Below the pieces are notes generated by a model that did not search any database, was not told where the DNA came from, and saw nothing but the letters and a program-made list of their open reading frames with translations. Positions 55,066-64,000 of a DNA stretch of 64,000 bases are shown in pieces (within the stretch, counting starts at the first letter, position 1; every line of letters starts with the position of its first letter). This stretch comes from Agriotes lineatus (taxonomy: Eukaryota > Arthropoda > Insecta > Coleoptera > Elateridae). The translations under genes were made by a program, and so were the position numbers. Location of the stretch: contig CALNHX010003320.1 of assembly GCA_940337035.1 (NCBI GenBank), positions 1 through 64,000 on the forward strand. The letters run 5' to 3'.

Positions 55066-55441
55066 GAAAATAACTATTTTATAATGGTTTTGATATCTAG
55101 GCATCGGAGATGTAAGACTGCATACAGTAAGGGAAATGTCACCCAGCAGACCCTCGCTCCAATACTCCGTTTATCGTAAAAGGAAGTAAAACCCGTCTAC
55201 AAAACTTAACAGTGTGTTATTTACTGAATGGTTAGTTGTACGTAAAAAACCTGTAGAATATTTTTTGTAGAGAATTTCCTAGCCTTCACTTTTTGTAATA
55301 ACTAAAACAGTCATACGACCCATAGAAAGCGAGATATTTGCGAAAAACTTATTTCGGAAACGGAGCTGTCGGAGGTACCTTTCCGAACGCAGCAATTATT
55401 TCTAATGTCAAAATAAAGGTGTATGCAAAATTTCAGTTCAC

Positions 55442-56044
55442 TTGGATTTTTTCGGCAGATGCTGCGGTTTTCCGTCTAATGTAACTGGACTATGGGTTAA
55501 AGTCACAGATATTAACAATAACTGGCACAATGCTAGGGCAGTACTAGATTCTGCATCCCACTCTAATTTCATTACCGAAGATTTGGCAAATAAATTGCAA
55601 TTAAAAAGACAAACGGTTGCTACTACAGTAGTTGGACTAAATTCTAAAGCTTCGCAGTGTAATTCCAGTAGTAACATTCAGATAGCATCATTACACAGTA
55701 ATTTTAATATAAATATGAACTCTTTAGTTATTTTAAAAATTACTGAAAATTTACCTCTCGTGTCGTTTGATCGATCAAATTTCAACGTACTCAAAAACAT
55801 CGGATTAGCTGATACTACTTTTAATAAATTCTTGCCCGTAGACATGTTAATCGGCGATGGTCATTTCTCTGAACTATTGTGTATCGGCCAAATTAGCCTG
55901 GGCAAGAATCTGCCAGTTTTACAGAAAACCCTACTGGGTTGGATAATTTCTGGAATGTATCAAACGAAAGAGGTCTACGGCAGTAGCTTAATTTGTTCAC
56001 ATTTAACCACGATGCTTGGGCATTTTGAAAAACGTAAAATTTGA
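55442..56044 (+). pseudogene. BEL/Pao retrotransposon protease-domain fragment (DUF1758-like)
   Basis: A clean 200-codon frame, beginning without a clear ATG, contains ARAVLDSASHSNFITEDLAN, the aspartic-protease active-site block of BEL/Pao elements (LDSxSxSNFI), then VVGLNSKASQ, ADTTFNKFLPVDMLIGDGHF and ELLCIGQISLGKNLPVL, then LGWIISGMY, which close the DUF1758 domain. In the intact polyprotein this lies between gag and reverse transcriptase. Here it ends at a TGA after a Lys/Arg-rich tail, with no RT, integrase or LTRs nearby. It is a truncated fragment that still has an intact frame. Confidence 0.8.
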
Positions 56045-56049
56045 CGTAT

Positions 56050-56416
56050 TGACTTTTCTCTATAATATCAAAGATCGTTCGTGCAAAACACTTGTCTAAC
56101 CAGATTTGTTTTTTTTTTATTTGCTATGATTGCTAGAAAGCAATTAAACTCGGTTAAACCCTTAGGAAAAGAACCCTCAACGTTAAGCGTTCATGTCTTT
56201 ACGTCAATTTCTTCTTGTTTAATTTAAGTAATCAATTGTTTATAAAATTGTAATCTTTCCAACAAGAGTTGAGCACTCGTGATTCTACGGTTGAAAAATA
56301 CATATTAATATTTTATATAACATTGACGTATTTCTAAGTTTGATCATTGAATGAAAAATCCTGAAACATACTACGTATTATTGAGAAAAAGTAACTTACT
56401 GGAGTATCTTCTAGTA
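56050..56416. other. AT-rich sequence, no gene supported
   Basis: Nothing recognisable between the BEL/Pao fragment and the next foldback. Confidence 0.5.
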
Positions 56417-57934
56417 TACAGTGTGTCCAAGATAAGGAGGGCCAGTATGGGGATCTCGGTAATGGTAAGAGATACAAATTTGGTTAAATGGGAAGAAAGT
56501 TGCGCAATTAAAGGACTACAAAAATGACGTCTCGAAATCCTTGATATGATTTTTCGTTTTTGAATTATCTCAAAAAAACCGAATTTTTGGATTTTCTTTT
56601 TTATTTTTTTCTGGCGTTAATATTAAAGTTAGAGCGAAACTGATTAAACTTCTTTATAGCAACTTTTAGTGCACTTGATGATTACGTTATTACTTTTTTT
56701 ATCCGACGTTTCGTCTTCGAGAAACCGTCATCAACTTCATTTTTTTAAATACGGTCCTGGTTTTTTGATGCCAAATTTGTAAAGCCCTTGTTACTCTGAA
56801 TTCAACAATGTACCACATATTATGATTTAATTACGTTTCGAGCTTTTTTCTGATTATCATCAGAAAATTTTTTAGATACGGACCTGCATTTTTGATAATT
56901 TTGTAAAAATAAGTTCATACAGTAAGATAGGCGTTTTTAGATGCCGTTAAAATATTAAAATGCACATCATAATGTCAGAATTCCGATACATTAATTTAAT
57001 AAGCAACCAATAACTATTAACAATAAACAACAAATAAATGAACAAAAGATAGGCAGAAAGAATGAGAAAACGAGCCTTGAAACAATGTAATAGGTATTTA
57101 ACGTTTTGAAATAGAAGAACTTAGAAGATTGGTTCTCGAAGCCTTTCAAAGTATAACGCCAGTATTGCTGAATAATGTTTTAGATTCTACAGTTAGATGT
57201 TATTTATGCATGGAGAATGATGGCAACCTTTTTGAATACCTTCTGTAAATTTAATACCTATTAAATAGTTTCGATGTTCGTTTTGTTATTCTTTCTGTCT
57301 ATCTTTTGTTCATTTCTTTTTTGTTTATTGTTAATAGTTTTTGGTTGCTTATTAAATTAATGTATCAGAATTCTGACATTATGATGTGCATTTTAATATT
57401 TTAACGGCATCTAAAAACGCCTATCTTACTGTATGAACTTATTTTTACAAAATTATCAAAAATGCAGGTCCGTATCTAAAAAATTTTCTGATGATGATCA
57501 GAAAAAAGCTCAAAACGTAATTAAATCATAATATGTGGTACATTGTTGAATTCAGAGTAACAAGGGCTTTGCAAATTTGGCATCAAAAAACCAGGACCGT
57601 ATTTAAAAAAATGAAGTTGATGATGGTTTCTCGAAGACGAAACGTCGGATAAAAAAATTGATAACGTAATCATTAAGTCCGCTAAAAGTTGCTATAAAGA
57701 AGTTTAATCAGTTTCGCTCTAACTTTAATATTAACGCCAGAAAAAAATAAAAAATAAAATCCAAAAATTCAGTTTTTTTGAGATAATTCAAAAACGAAAA
57801 ATCATATCAAGGATTTCTAGACGTCATTTTTTTAGTCCTTTAATTGCGCAACTTTCTTCCCATTTAACCAAATTTGTATCTCTTACCATTACCGAGATCC
57901 CCATACTGGCCCTCCTTATCTTGGACACACTGTA
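56417..57934. mobile_element. Mariner-type foldback with ~690-bp arms and transposase tail at the apex
   Basis: TA at 56415-56416 and 57935-57936 flank ends TACAGTGTGTCCAAGATAAG and its complement. Arms 56417-57105 and 57250-57934 are near-perfect inverted repeats (for example GAGATACAAATTTGG and CGACGTTTCGTCTTCGAGAAAC near 56705-56725). The ~140-bp loop is a transposase C-terminus. So one element has been reorganised into a long hairpin around its own gene end. Confidence 0.88.
57108..57248 (+). pseudogene. Tc1/mariner transposase C-terminal 46 codons
   Basis: The frame reads EIEELRRLVLEAFQSITPVL, then DSTVRCYLCMENDGNLFEYL, and ends Leu-stop. The ITPxLLxNV block and the terminal FEYL/FEHL motif are typical of the ends of mariner-family transposases. 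The catalytic core is absent; only this tail is left between the inverted arms. Confidence 0.7.
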
Positions 57935-57936
57935 TA

Positions 57937-58240
57937 TCGAATTGTCGATTTAAAAATTCATAGGGTTACTACATTAAAGTAAAATGCTGTACAATCTTGC
58001 AATAAAATATTTAAAGTGATTCAATCAAAAAAGTTAAGCGGCAAAAAGTTATACTTAGTTTTTGAAAATTAGGGGGAATTTCTGCCAGTCTATTCCCGTT
58101 GTTTGTTAGTTTTTTATTTCAATAAAGAAAAGTGATGCTTATACAGTATCCGGTCAAAATTGTTTTTTTGGAACACTACACAGGGTGATTTATAAGGTTG
58201 GGCACAAGCTTCGACAGATGATTTCTAACACTATTTTTAG
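57937..58240. other. AT-rich sequence, no gene supported
   Basis: Contains an isolated mariner-end-like CACAGGGTGATTTATAAGGT at ~58178 with no partner found. Confidence 0.45.
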
Positions 58241-58330
58241 TTGGGATCAACCGATAATCGGTATCGGCCATATTGGCTGAATTAGGTATATATCGGTATC
58301 GACCAAAACACCTGTATCAGTCGATCCCTA
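58241..58330. mobile_element. 90-bp hAT-type MITE
   Basis: Ends TTGGGATCAACCGATAATCG and the complement of CAGTCGATCCCTA form a near-continuous inverted repeat (GATCRACYGATA, then CGGTATCG inside). Flanks ATTTTTAG (58233-58240) and ATGTTTAG (58331-58338) are an 8-bp target duplication with one change. Confidence 0.7.
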
Positions 58331-58800
58331 ATGTTTAGTAAAAAACTGTATATGAACCCATTAAGAAGTTGACACTGGAGAAAAAACATTTCTAGTGTGA
58401 ACTTTAGTAGCCATATCTTCTTAACGAAACAATTTTACAAGATAGGTTGTGTACAAGTTTTACTTACAATATTATCAACAATTATTTAATTTTTTTTTAA
58501 TTACCGCTAAAATTGTTTTTTAAATTAGTTACTAAATAAACAAATTTGCACGTAAGTCGTGTAATTGTCCAACAAATAAGCCTGCGCCGATCGGATAGAC
58601 ACTTCATCTTCTCTAACCTAAAAGTAAAATATAGTTGGCCCAGTTTTAAAGGCAGCAATTTGTTCTTTCATAGCCATACTAGATAAGATTAATTTTTGAT
58701 CATATATCAACACAGACTGCTACGTCTACGTAGTATTTGCAAAATTCTTTAAATTTTTATTTATTGATATCGAACTGAAGCTGTATATTTAACGTTTTCT
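58331..58800. other. AT-rich sequence, no gene supported
   Basis: No frame or repeat seen. Confidence 0.5.
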
Positions 58801-58808
58801 TTTTGCAG

Positions 58809-59233
58809 GTCATCAAGTTCGTCAAGAAGTTTTAAAATCTCTTCGGACAAAGAGACATGGACCATCAACCAGTAAGGTGCAGTTGAATCCCTATGTAGTT
58901 TGAAATAGAGTTTCTGTTCCGAAGGGTTCCAGGGTTTCAAGTAAATCGTCATTTTTCCATCCCAATGTGTCACACCGAAAGAAACAAAAAATAAAGGGTA
59001 AGAGCCACATACGTGTTCATTTCTTCGTACTTGTTAACCTACTAATAAATTGTACATTCGCTAATGGAATATCTTTCTTTAGCCCGCCGTAGTCGATACG
59101 TGTCGCCAAAACACCAGAAAATAACCTTTGATGATTGGACAGAAGAACAAGAGAACGCAACGACGGAGTACTTTCAAATTGTATTCGAGCTAATTTGAGG
59201 AATCACATCGATTATGGAAATTTAAAACCAGAT
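58809..59233 (+). pseudogene. Decayed two-exon gene segment, unrecognised
   Basis: A TTTTCTTTTTGCAG acceptor (to 58808) opens exon A, reading HQVRQEVLKSLRTKRHGPST, one TGA, then SHRKKQKIKG up to a donor GTAAGA at 58998. After an ~80-bp intron with acceptor TTCTTTAG, exon B starts at ~59081 in matching phase: RRSRYVSPKHQKITFDDWTE, then EEQENATTEYFQIVF; a one-base shift leads to LRNHIDYGNLKPD and a donor-like GTATGT. The basic segment followed by a W-T-E-E helix resembles domains of some transposon-linked proteins, but I cannot name it. A minus-strand frame (58973-58761, ending VRYQ before AATAAA) overlaps exon A and is the alternative reading. Confidence 0.35.
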
Positions 59234-59291
59234 GTATGTACTATAATTTAATTATTTTATTATCTTATTAATAACGTTTCTAATCAATAGT

Positions 59292-59860
59292 AATATAACA
59301 AGGGCTAGACATACTACCGATACTTTTGCACACGCGAAGGGTCGAGTGCTGGTTGCAATGGAAATTGTCCCGAGGGCAGTTTTCTAAGGGCACCCAGCAC
59401 GATGACTCTTGGCACGGGCAAAATTATATGTGAGTGTGTCGCCTGCGTTTATATTTTGAAGATTATTACACACAGCTGTCGCATGACAAATATACAATGA
59501 GAACCATGCATTTTTTTAAAATCGACCGATCTCGAACTGATTTCCTGATGAGCTCCTTAGTGCTAATTATCGACCCCGTAGATGGTGTGATAATTAGAAA
59601 TAGAAATGCAAGTAACAAGCAATTTGAGTTTTTTGGCATTATTAGATCAATTTTAAATCATAATTCGTATACGCGTTTTGTGTAATAATCTTCAAAATAT
59701 AACCGCGGGTGACACACTTGCATATAATTTTGCCCGTGCCAAGAATCATCGTGCTGGGTGCCCTTAGAAAACTGCCCTCGGGACAATTTTCATTGCAACC
59801 AGCACTCGACCCTTGGCGTATGCAAAATTATCGGTAAGTATGTCTCGCCCTTGTTATATT
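59292..59860. mobile_element. Foldback element with ~180-bp arms
   Basis: Left arm (AATATAACAAGGGCTAGACA, then GGTCGAGTGCTGGTTGCAAT, GCACCCAGCACGATGA) and right arm are inverted copies through ~59475 and from ~59685. The 210-bp core (59465-59670) is present again, inverted, at 60083-60314. No coding. Confidence 0.85.
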
Positions 59861-59886
59861 AATTACTATGTATTATTACACCTACT

Positions 59887-60070
59887 GCCGGTCTTATAAA
59901 AACCACTAATCTGACATTAACTTTAATTCGCTGTTAAAAGAAACAAAAGCGCATCAAAACGTCAGTGCTTATGACATTTTATTCATTAGTAAACAAATTT
60001 TGATGCGCTTTTGTTTATTTTAACAGCGAATTAAAGTTAACGTCAGATTAGTGGCCTTTATAAGACCGGC
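59887..60070. mobile_element. Hairpin MITE with GCCGGTCTTATAAA ends
   Basis: Arms of ~72 bp (GCCGGTCTTATAAA, GACATTAACTTTAATTCGCT, ACAAAAGCGCATCAAA) surround a ~40-bp loop. It sits between the foldback at 59292-59860 and the inverted copy of its core. Confidence 0.85.
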
Positions 60071-60082
60071 TGCTAATGCCTA

Positions 60083-60314
60083 TACAAATTATGATTTAAA
60101 ATTGATCTAATAATGCCAAAAAACTCAAATTGCTTGTTTCTTGCATTTCTATTTCAAATTATGACACCATCTACGGGGTCGATAATTAGCACTAGGAAGT
60201 TTAACGGTTTCCCTAGGCAGCTTATCAGGTAATCAGTTTGGGATTGGTCGATTTAAAAAAAATGCATGGTTCTGATTGGATGATATCTATCATGTGACAG
60301 TTGTGTGTAATAAT
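60083..60314. repeat. Inverted second copy of the 59.5-kb foldback core
   Basis: Reverse complement of 59465-59670 with ~85% identity by eye (shared ACCATCTACGGGGTCGATAA, AAAAATGCATGGTTCT). A ~25-bp insertion near 60200 and diverged end distinguish it. Confidence 0.85.
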
Positions 60315-60506
60315 AGTAATCTACTTAATGCTCTGGACCTCTTGAGAAGTAGTATCACCGCGTAGTGAAATTTACTGCAAAACGTGCTTTTTAGACATTT
60401 GAACGTATTTAAAAATTAAACTAGAAATTTCGAATTTTTGGATGCAGAATTTTTTAATGACTAAATGTGTTCCAATAGGTATCCATTAAAAATTATGTCA
60501 TCTAGC

Positions 60507-60631
60507 ATGGCTATGAAATAGTTCCTAATTTATGAATGCAACAACGTTATACTATACTATGTCAAGTTTAACATTTGATTTTTAAGTGACTTATAGTTTC
60601 ATTCAGAAATTAGGAACTATTCCATAGCCAT
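60507..60631. repeat. Hairpin with 32-bp arms
   Basis: ATGGCTATGAAATAGTTCCT..ATGAATG and its near-complement flank ~60 bp of AT-rich loop. Small MITE-like foldback. Confidence 0.75.
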
Positions 60632-60649
60632 AACTACTTACTTAAATAC

Positions 60650-60889
60650 TTATGTTATTAACAGCTTTAAACATTTGTAGGTTCGACTGATAACGGTACT
60701 TTGCACTCCGAAGTCTTTAATGGCATTAAAAACCCCTTTTAGAGATGCCATACGACTGCGAAAAGTGCCATCGTTCCCGGAGATACGAGAAGCCAACTTG
60801 CAGTACCCCTCTTTGCAGTGTGAAACCTCGACTGTTATAAAAACGGCCGTGTGCAACATCATACGAAACAACAAGCGTTCGTAATCCAC
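60650..60889 (-). CDS. 79-codon frame of higher GC, unrecognised
   Basis: Minus-strand frame MDYERLLFRMMLHTAVFITV, then KLASRISGNDGTFRSRMASL and KGVFNAIKDFGVQSTVIS, TAA end. GC ~46% in an AT-rich setting and a balanced composition favour real or recently decayed coding sequence, maybe one exon. No family recognised; no convincing splice sites at its edges. Confidence 0.25.
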   Translation of the reverse strand: MDYERLLFRMMLHTAVFITVEVSHCKEGYCKLASRISGNDGTFRSRMASLKGVFNAIKDFGVQSTVISRTYKCLKLLIT

Positions 60890-61418
60890 ATGGTCATTAT
60901 TATTTGAAAGTTGTTTTATTTTGGTTTACCGATATTGCTATTTTTAAATTATTGCATTATTTGTGGTTTATTATCTGTTAGTTACTAAATCATGTTTTTA
61001 TGTTTGTAAACTGATTTTTTCTACAACCGTGTCTAAAGTAGATACTTTGAACACGTTAGTTAGTTTGTAACGTGTCAATTTTTAAAACGCAGTGCATAAA
61101 AAATTCTTTACAAACCTTGGAGCGTAAAAGTAAGATGTATTTTGGGTTACGTATGATAAAAAAAGTGAAATGTTCGGTTGTAGAAGAAATCTAGTATGCA
61201 ATAGTGTGTAAAAGGTCTTTTTTGCATAGTGATCGTTAAAGTCGTTTTTTTTTAACGAAAAATCGTATTGAAAGTTCCACTTTTTTTAATGCAAAAATCG
61301 TGAAAAAAAGTACGCTTTTTTTACTATTTTATTGAAATGTCAATTTGACGGTTGTCAATTCCGAAGTCCTTTTCGACTAAATTTCGACCAAGAGATCACT
61401 ATCCAAAAAAACTACGTG
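60890..61418. other. AT-rich sequence, no gene supported
   Basis: Contains short internal inverted T-run/A-run words (TTTTTTTAACGAAAAATCG, 61246 on). Nothing else was seen. Confidence 0.45.
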
Positions 61419-62645
61419 TACAGGGTGTTTTTTTTTCGTTGATATTATAGTGTACATACTAAAGGTTAAGAGATACAAAAAAAGTAGTATACGTGTCTCG
61501 TCCTCTTTTTTAGTGGTTAGTTTAATGGCGTAATCAGAACTACGCTAACTAGATTTGTTTAGGAAATACAGGGTGATTCTCAAAATCTGCTGTTTTTTGT
61601 AATCTCTTGTAACTTCTTAATTAGCGGAGTTACAAAAAAAATTGTAAATACAAAAAACATGCGAGTTTTTACGTAGATCCAGCGGCGTACTTAAAAAAAT
61701 TATAAGGGTTTTGATTTTTGAGACATTTAGAAAATTATCATTTTTTAATAAGATCTGTATCTGGATAGCTCATAAAATTACATTTCTTTTTACCATTGCA
61801 ACGATATATAATGCTTAATATTTTATTTTATTGTAAATAGCGAAAATACCAAAAAACCCAAAACAATTAAGATTTTTTTTAGTGGTCCATAGATTGAGTC
61901 ACCATTATTTTTGTTTTAGAATGACATTTCAACGTTTTTGTTTTAATGACAGTTAATACTAGTTTTATAATATTCTAAAATCGTAAGCAAGAATATCTTA
62001 AAATCAAAATTTTGCATAATTATTATGATTTGGAAAAAAAAGAATATTTGTCCCATATTAATTATGAATTAGAAAAAATTGGAGTTTTATACCACATCTA
62101 CAAAAATCTTTTTTCGCTTGTTGACACTTTCCTATTTCGAAAAAAACGTTGAAATGTCATTACCAAAAACAATTACGATTCAATCCATGGCCAACTAAAA
62201 AGATCGTATTATTTTGGGTTTTTTTGGTATTTTCGCTATTTAGGATAAAATAGAATAATAAGTATTATATATCGTTGCAATGGTAAAAAACAATGTAATT
62301 TTATGAGCTACCCAGATATAGGGTGTCCCATTAAAAAAATGATAATTTTCAAAATATCTCAAAAATACCCACCTTTATAATTTTTTCAAGTACACCGTTG
62401 GATTCTACGTAAAACGTTGCATGTTTTTTATATTTACAATTTTTTTTGTAACTCCGCTAATTACGAAGTTACAAGAGATTACAAAATACAGCCTGTATTT
62501 CCTAAACAAATCTAGTTAGCGTAGTTCTGATTATGCCATTAACCTAACCACTAAAAAAGAGGACACGACATGTATACTAGTTTTTTTGTATTTCTTACCC
62601 TTTAGTATGTACCCTATAATATCAACGAAAAAAAAACAACCTGTA
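61419..62645. mobile_element. Foldback element with ~520-bp arms
   Basis: Ends TACAGGGTGTTTTTTTTTCG and complement; arms (61419-61945, 62140-62645) are imperfect inverted repeats sharing TTAGCGTAGTTCTGATTA-type, TAACTCCGCTAATT and ACCATTGCAACGATATATAA words in opposite orientation. A second CAGGGTGATTCTC-type end lies inside the left arm at 61568. The ~190-bp centre is AT-rich and non-coding. No clear target duplication. Confidence 0.85.
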
Positions 62646-64000
62646 CAACATGTTTTGAAAGTCCTCACTCGCGTTTTAATTCTACTCCATTCGTGCCGAA
62701 AGAGTAGCTTTACGCGCTTGTATCATAAATTACTACTATAGAACTTCAATTCTACTTGCCTGCTAATCTAATGAAGGTATTATGTTTTTTAAGATATTTT
62801 TTAGAAATTGTCAACTGGTAACTAACTATTGCTTTTGGTTTTTTGGCTGACCATTATTTTTACCAAATGCTTTTCTGTTATTTAACAAAAAGTTTTCAAC
62901 ACGATTAGCAGTTTTGTTATTTTTTTAAATTGCTATTTTCTTATTGTATCACTTTTAAAATATGATTTTGTTAGATTTTAGTTTGGATAATTAAAAATGC
63001 ATGTGTGTACTTTTTACCATTTAAATTATATGGTTTCTTCACTGTATTTTAATATTTCCATTGTAAACATTGCCAAAGGTGTTCCATGTAATATTTTAGA
63101 TTATAAGTAAAAATACGTTGAAGTGTACTTTTGTTATATTTTGTATTTGAATGTAAATAGGAAATGGCTTACTAAATAAAATATAAAAATGGATTTACTT
63201 GTTTCATTATATCTAGATATTTATTAATACGATGTGCTGATATTGGTTTTTTTCTGAATAATTGGTATATTATGCTACTCGAGAGATTTCAATAGTATTT
63301 GTTATTTGTTTAATAATTAAGGGGTTAGAGCACTTTGAAATTGTGAGAAGTGCATCTAGTTGAAGGGAATACTCAAATTTATTAGAATAAAAAGGATACA
63401 ACTGATTTTTATATAAAATCTGGAACATTTTAATCATCTAATACTTGGAGCTTTAAAATTACTTAACTTTAAGCAATGGTAATTATTGTTGGCGAATTTG
63501 TTATTAATTCAATGGTGAAACTGTGATTAGAAGCTGTAAAAGTTTTATGAATAATGCAGGGTCCACGAACTAGTGAGACCTACTTAAAATAGGTTGGTGG
63601 ACCCTGTACAAGTTGATAAACACGTTTCTTCAATAATAATTTGTCTAACATTACCTATGCATCATTAATTTTAAACCTTAAATTAACAAAAATTGCCAAA
63701 AAACGAATTTTGTGACAACATACATATTGTGACATATATTAAACAAAGGGGGGAGTGGAGACTAAATTAATTCATTCATTCATGTAGTTCTGCACTTCAC
63801 ATAACAAATTTTATAATATTTAACACCTGTTAGTTATGTATAAACAATTTGTAGTAACATTTTCCACATATTTCATGAATAAACTTAAAACTAAGATTTT
63901 CAATGCTTTTAATACTACATCCCGCCATTATTTTTGGCTCGGTTCATGCAAGTTAAACAACTGTTTTACCGACAGCTCACAACTACCATTTATTATGTCT
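62646..64000. other. AT-rich sequence, no gene supported
   Basis: No frame over 60 codons and no named repeat, apart from the small hairpin at 63556-63608. Confidence 0.5.
63556..63608. repeat. 53-bp hairpin with CAGGGTCCAC ends
   Basis: GCAGGGTCCACGAAC and GTTGGTGGACCCTGT are nearly complementary, with an inner ACCTACTTAAAATAGGT hairpin. Possibly the smallest possible foldback MITE. Confidence 0.65.

Larger units (their letters stand above)
53618..55189 (+). pseudogene. THAP zinc-finger gene, four predicted exons, stop codon in the finger
   Basis: Exon 1 (53618-53855, ATG in an AAAATGA context) encodes a THAP domain: CCVPGCSNK gives the first Cys pair, YSLPSEKRVRVVWLQRIG carries the conserved Trp, and YVVC, a TAA stop, then TH supplies the last Cys and His; LPTINLPG matches the end of the domain. 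Exon 2 is 53912-53992, exon 3 54055-54201 (ASIPSTSRGNSEELTIVRED), exon 4 55101-55189, ending SLQYSVYRKRK at a TAA. All junctions are GT..AG and keep one phase, strong evidence for real exons. THAP domains bind DNA and occur in P-element transposases and in host regulators. The single nonsense codon (53792-53794), exactly between finger ligands, makes this a pseudogene or an assembly error. Intron 3 carries two MITEs. Confidence 0.7.

Noticed and set aside
59544..59610. Hammerhead-like CTGATGAG in the foldback core
   Set aside because: The following GAAA box and stem II do not align without a ~10-base insertion.

Overview
The window looks like AT-rich nuclear DNA from an arthropod, most likely an insect. 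It has small spliced exons with GT..AG borders, polyadenylation signals, and a dense, nested load of eukaryotic transposable elements. There are no operons, rRNA genes, CRISPR arrays or intact long host genes. I cannot name the species. No complete, lesion-free protein gene over about 130 codons was recognised, so most entries are mobile-element remnants, structural repeats or exon-like fragments.

Layout. 1-5.7 kb: an exon-like open frame at the left edge, a tRNA-like sequence, a DD41D mariner relative with ~310-bp inverted ends, the first copy of a composite tRNA-like repeat, and a protein-like patch near 5.3-5.6 kb. 6-15.5 kb: two more full copies and a fragment of the composite repeat, a foldback with hammerhead-like cores, a decayed pogo/Tigger-type transposase (minus strand), a decayed mariner transposase (plus strand), and a P-superfamily-like element with a perfect 8-bp target duplication. 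16-27 kb: two copies of a TTATCCCAC-ended MITE flank a very young, complete but apparently non-coding LTR retrotransposon (18.6-24.55 kb; LTRs ~1.9 kb with about 14 differences, tRNA-Lys-like primer site, polypurine tract, 4-bp target duplication). 27.9-35 kb: a nearly intact Crypton tyrosine-recombinase gene with three stops, then a non-LTR retrotransposon split by an 1870-bp near-perfect palindrome inserted at TA. A half-copy of that palindrome, starting at its axis, lies just downstream.

35-42.5 kb is the repeat-poor part. It includes a striking GC-rich, proline-rich near-open frame (36.3-37.0 kb), exon-like pieces and a TATA-type promoter candidate, and is the best place to look for host sequence. 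42.5-53 kb is repeat-rich: a CYICG-type gene fragment, microsatellites, a LINE fragment, a duplicated Helitron-like unit whose core is a 118/125-bp minisatellite organised as a 243-bp higher-order repeat, and a TIR element carrying a nested hAT element with a perfect 8-bp target duplication. 53.6-56 kb: a four-exon THAP zinc-finger gene with a stop inside the finger and two MITEs in its last intron, then a BEL/Pao protease-domain fragment. 56.4-64 kb: several large foldback elements (one with a transposase C-terminus at its apex), a 90-bp hAT MITE, and a decayed two-exon gene.

The main story is structural. Many independent elements have collapsed to long inverted repeats (rosa-like, mariner-like, P-like, hAT-like and unclassified), often at TA or 8-bp target duplications, and several still show how they formed. 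All identifications are by eye from motifs and repeat geometry; no database search was possible.
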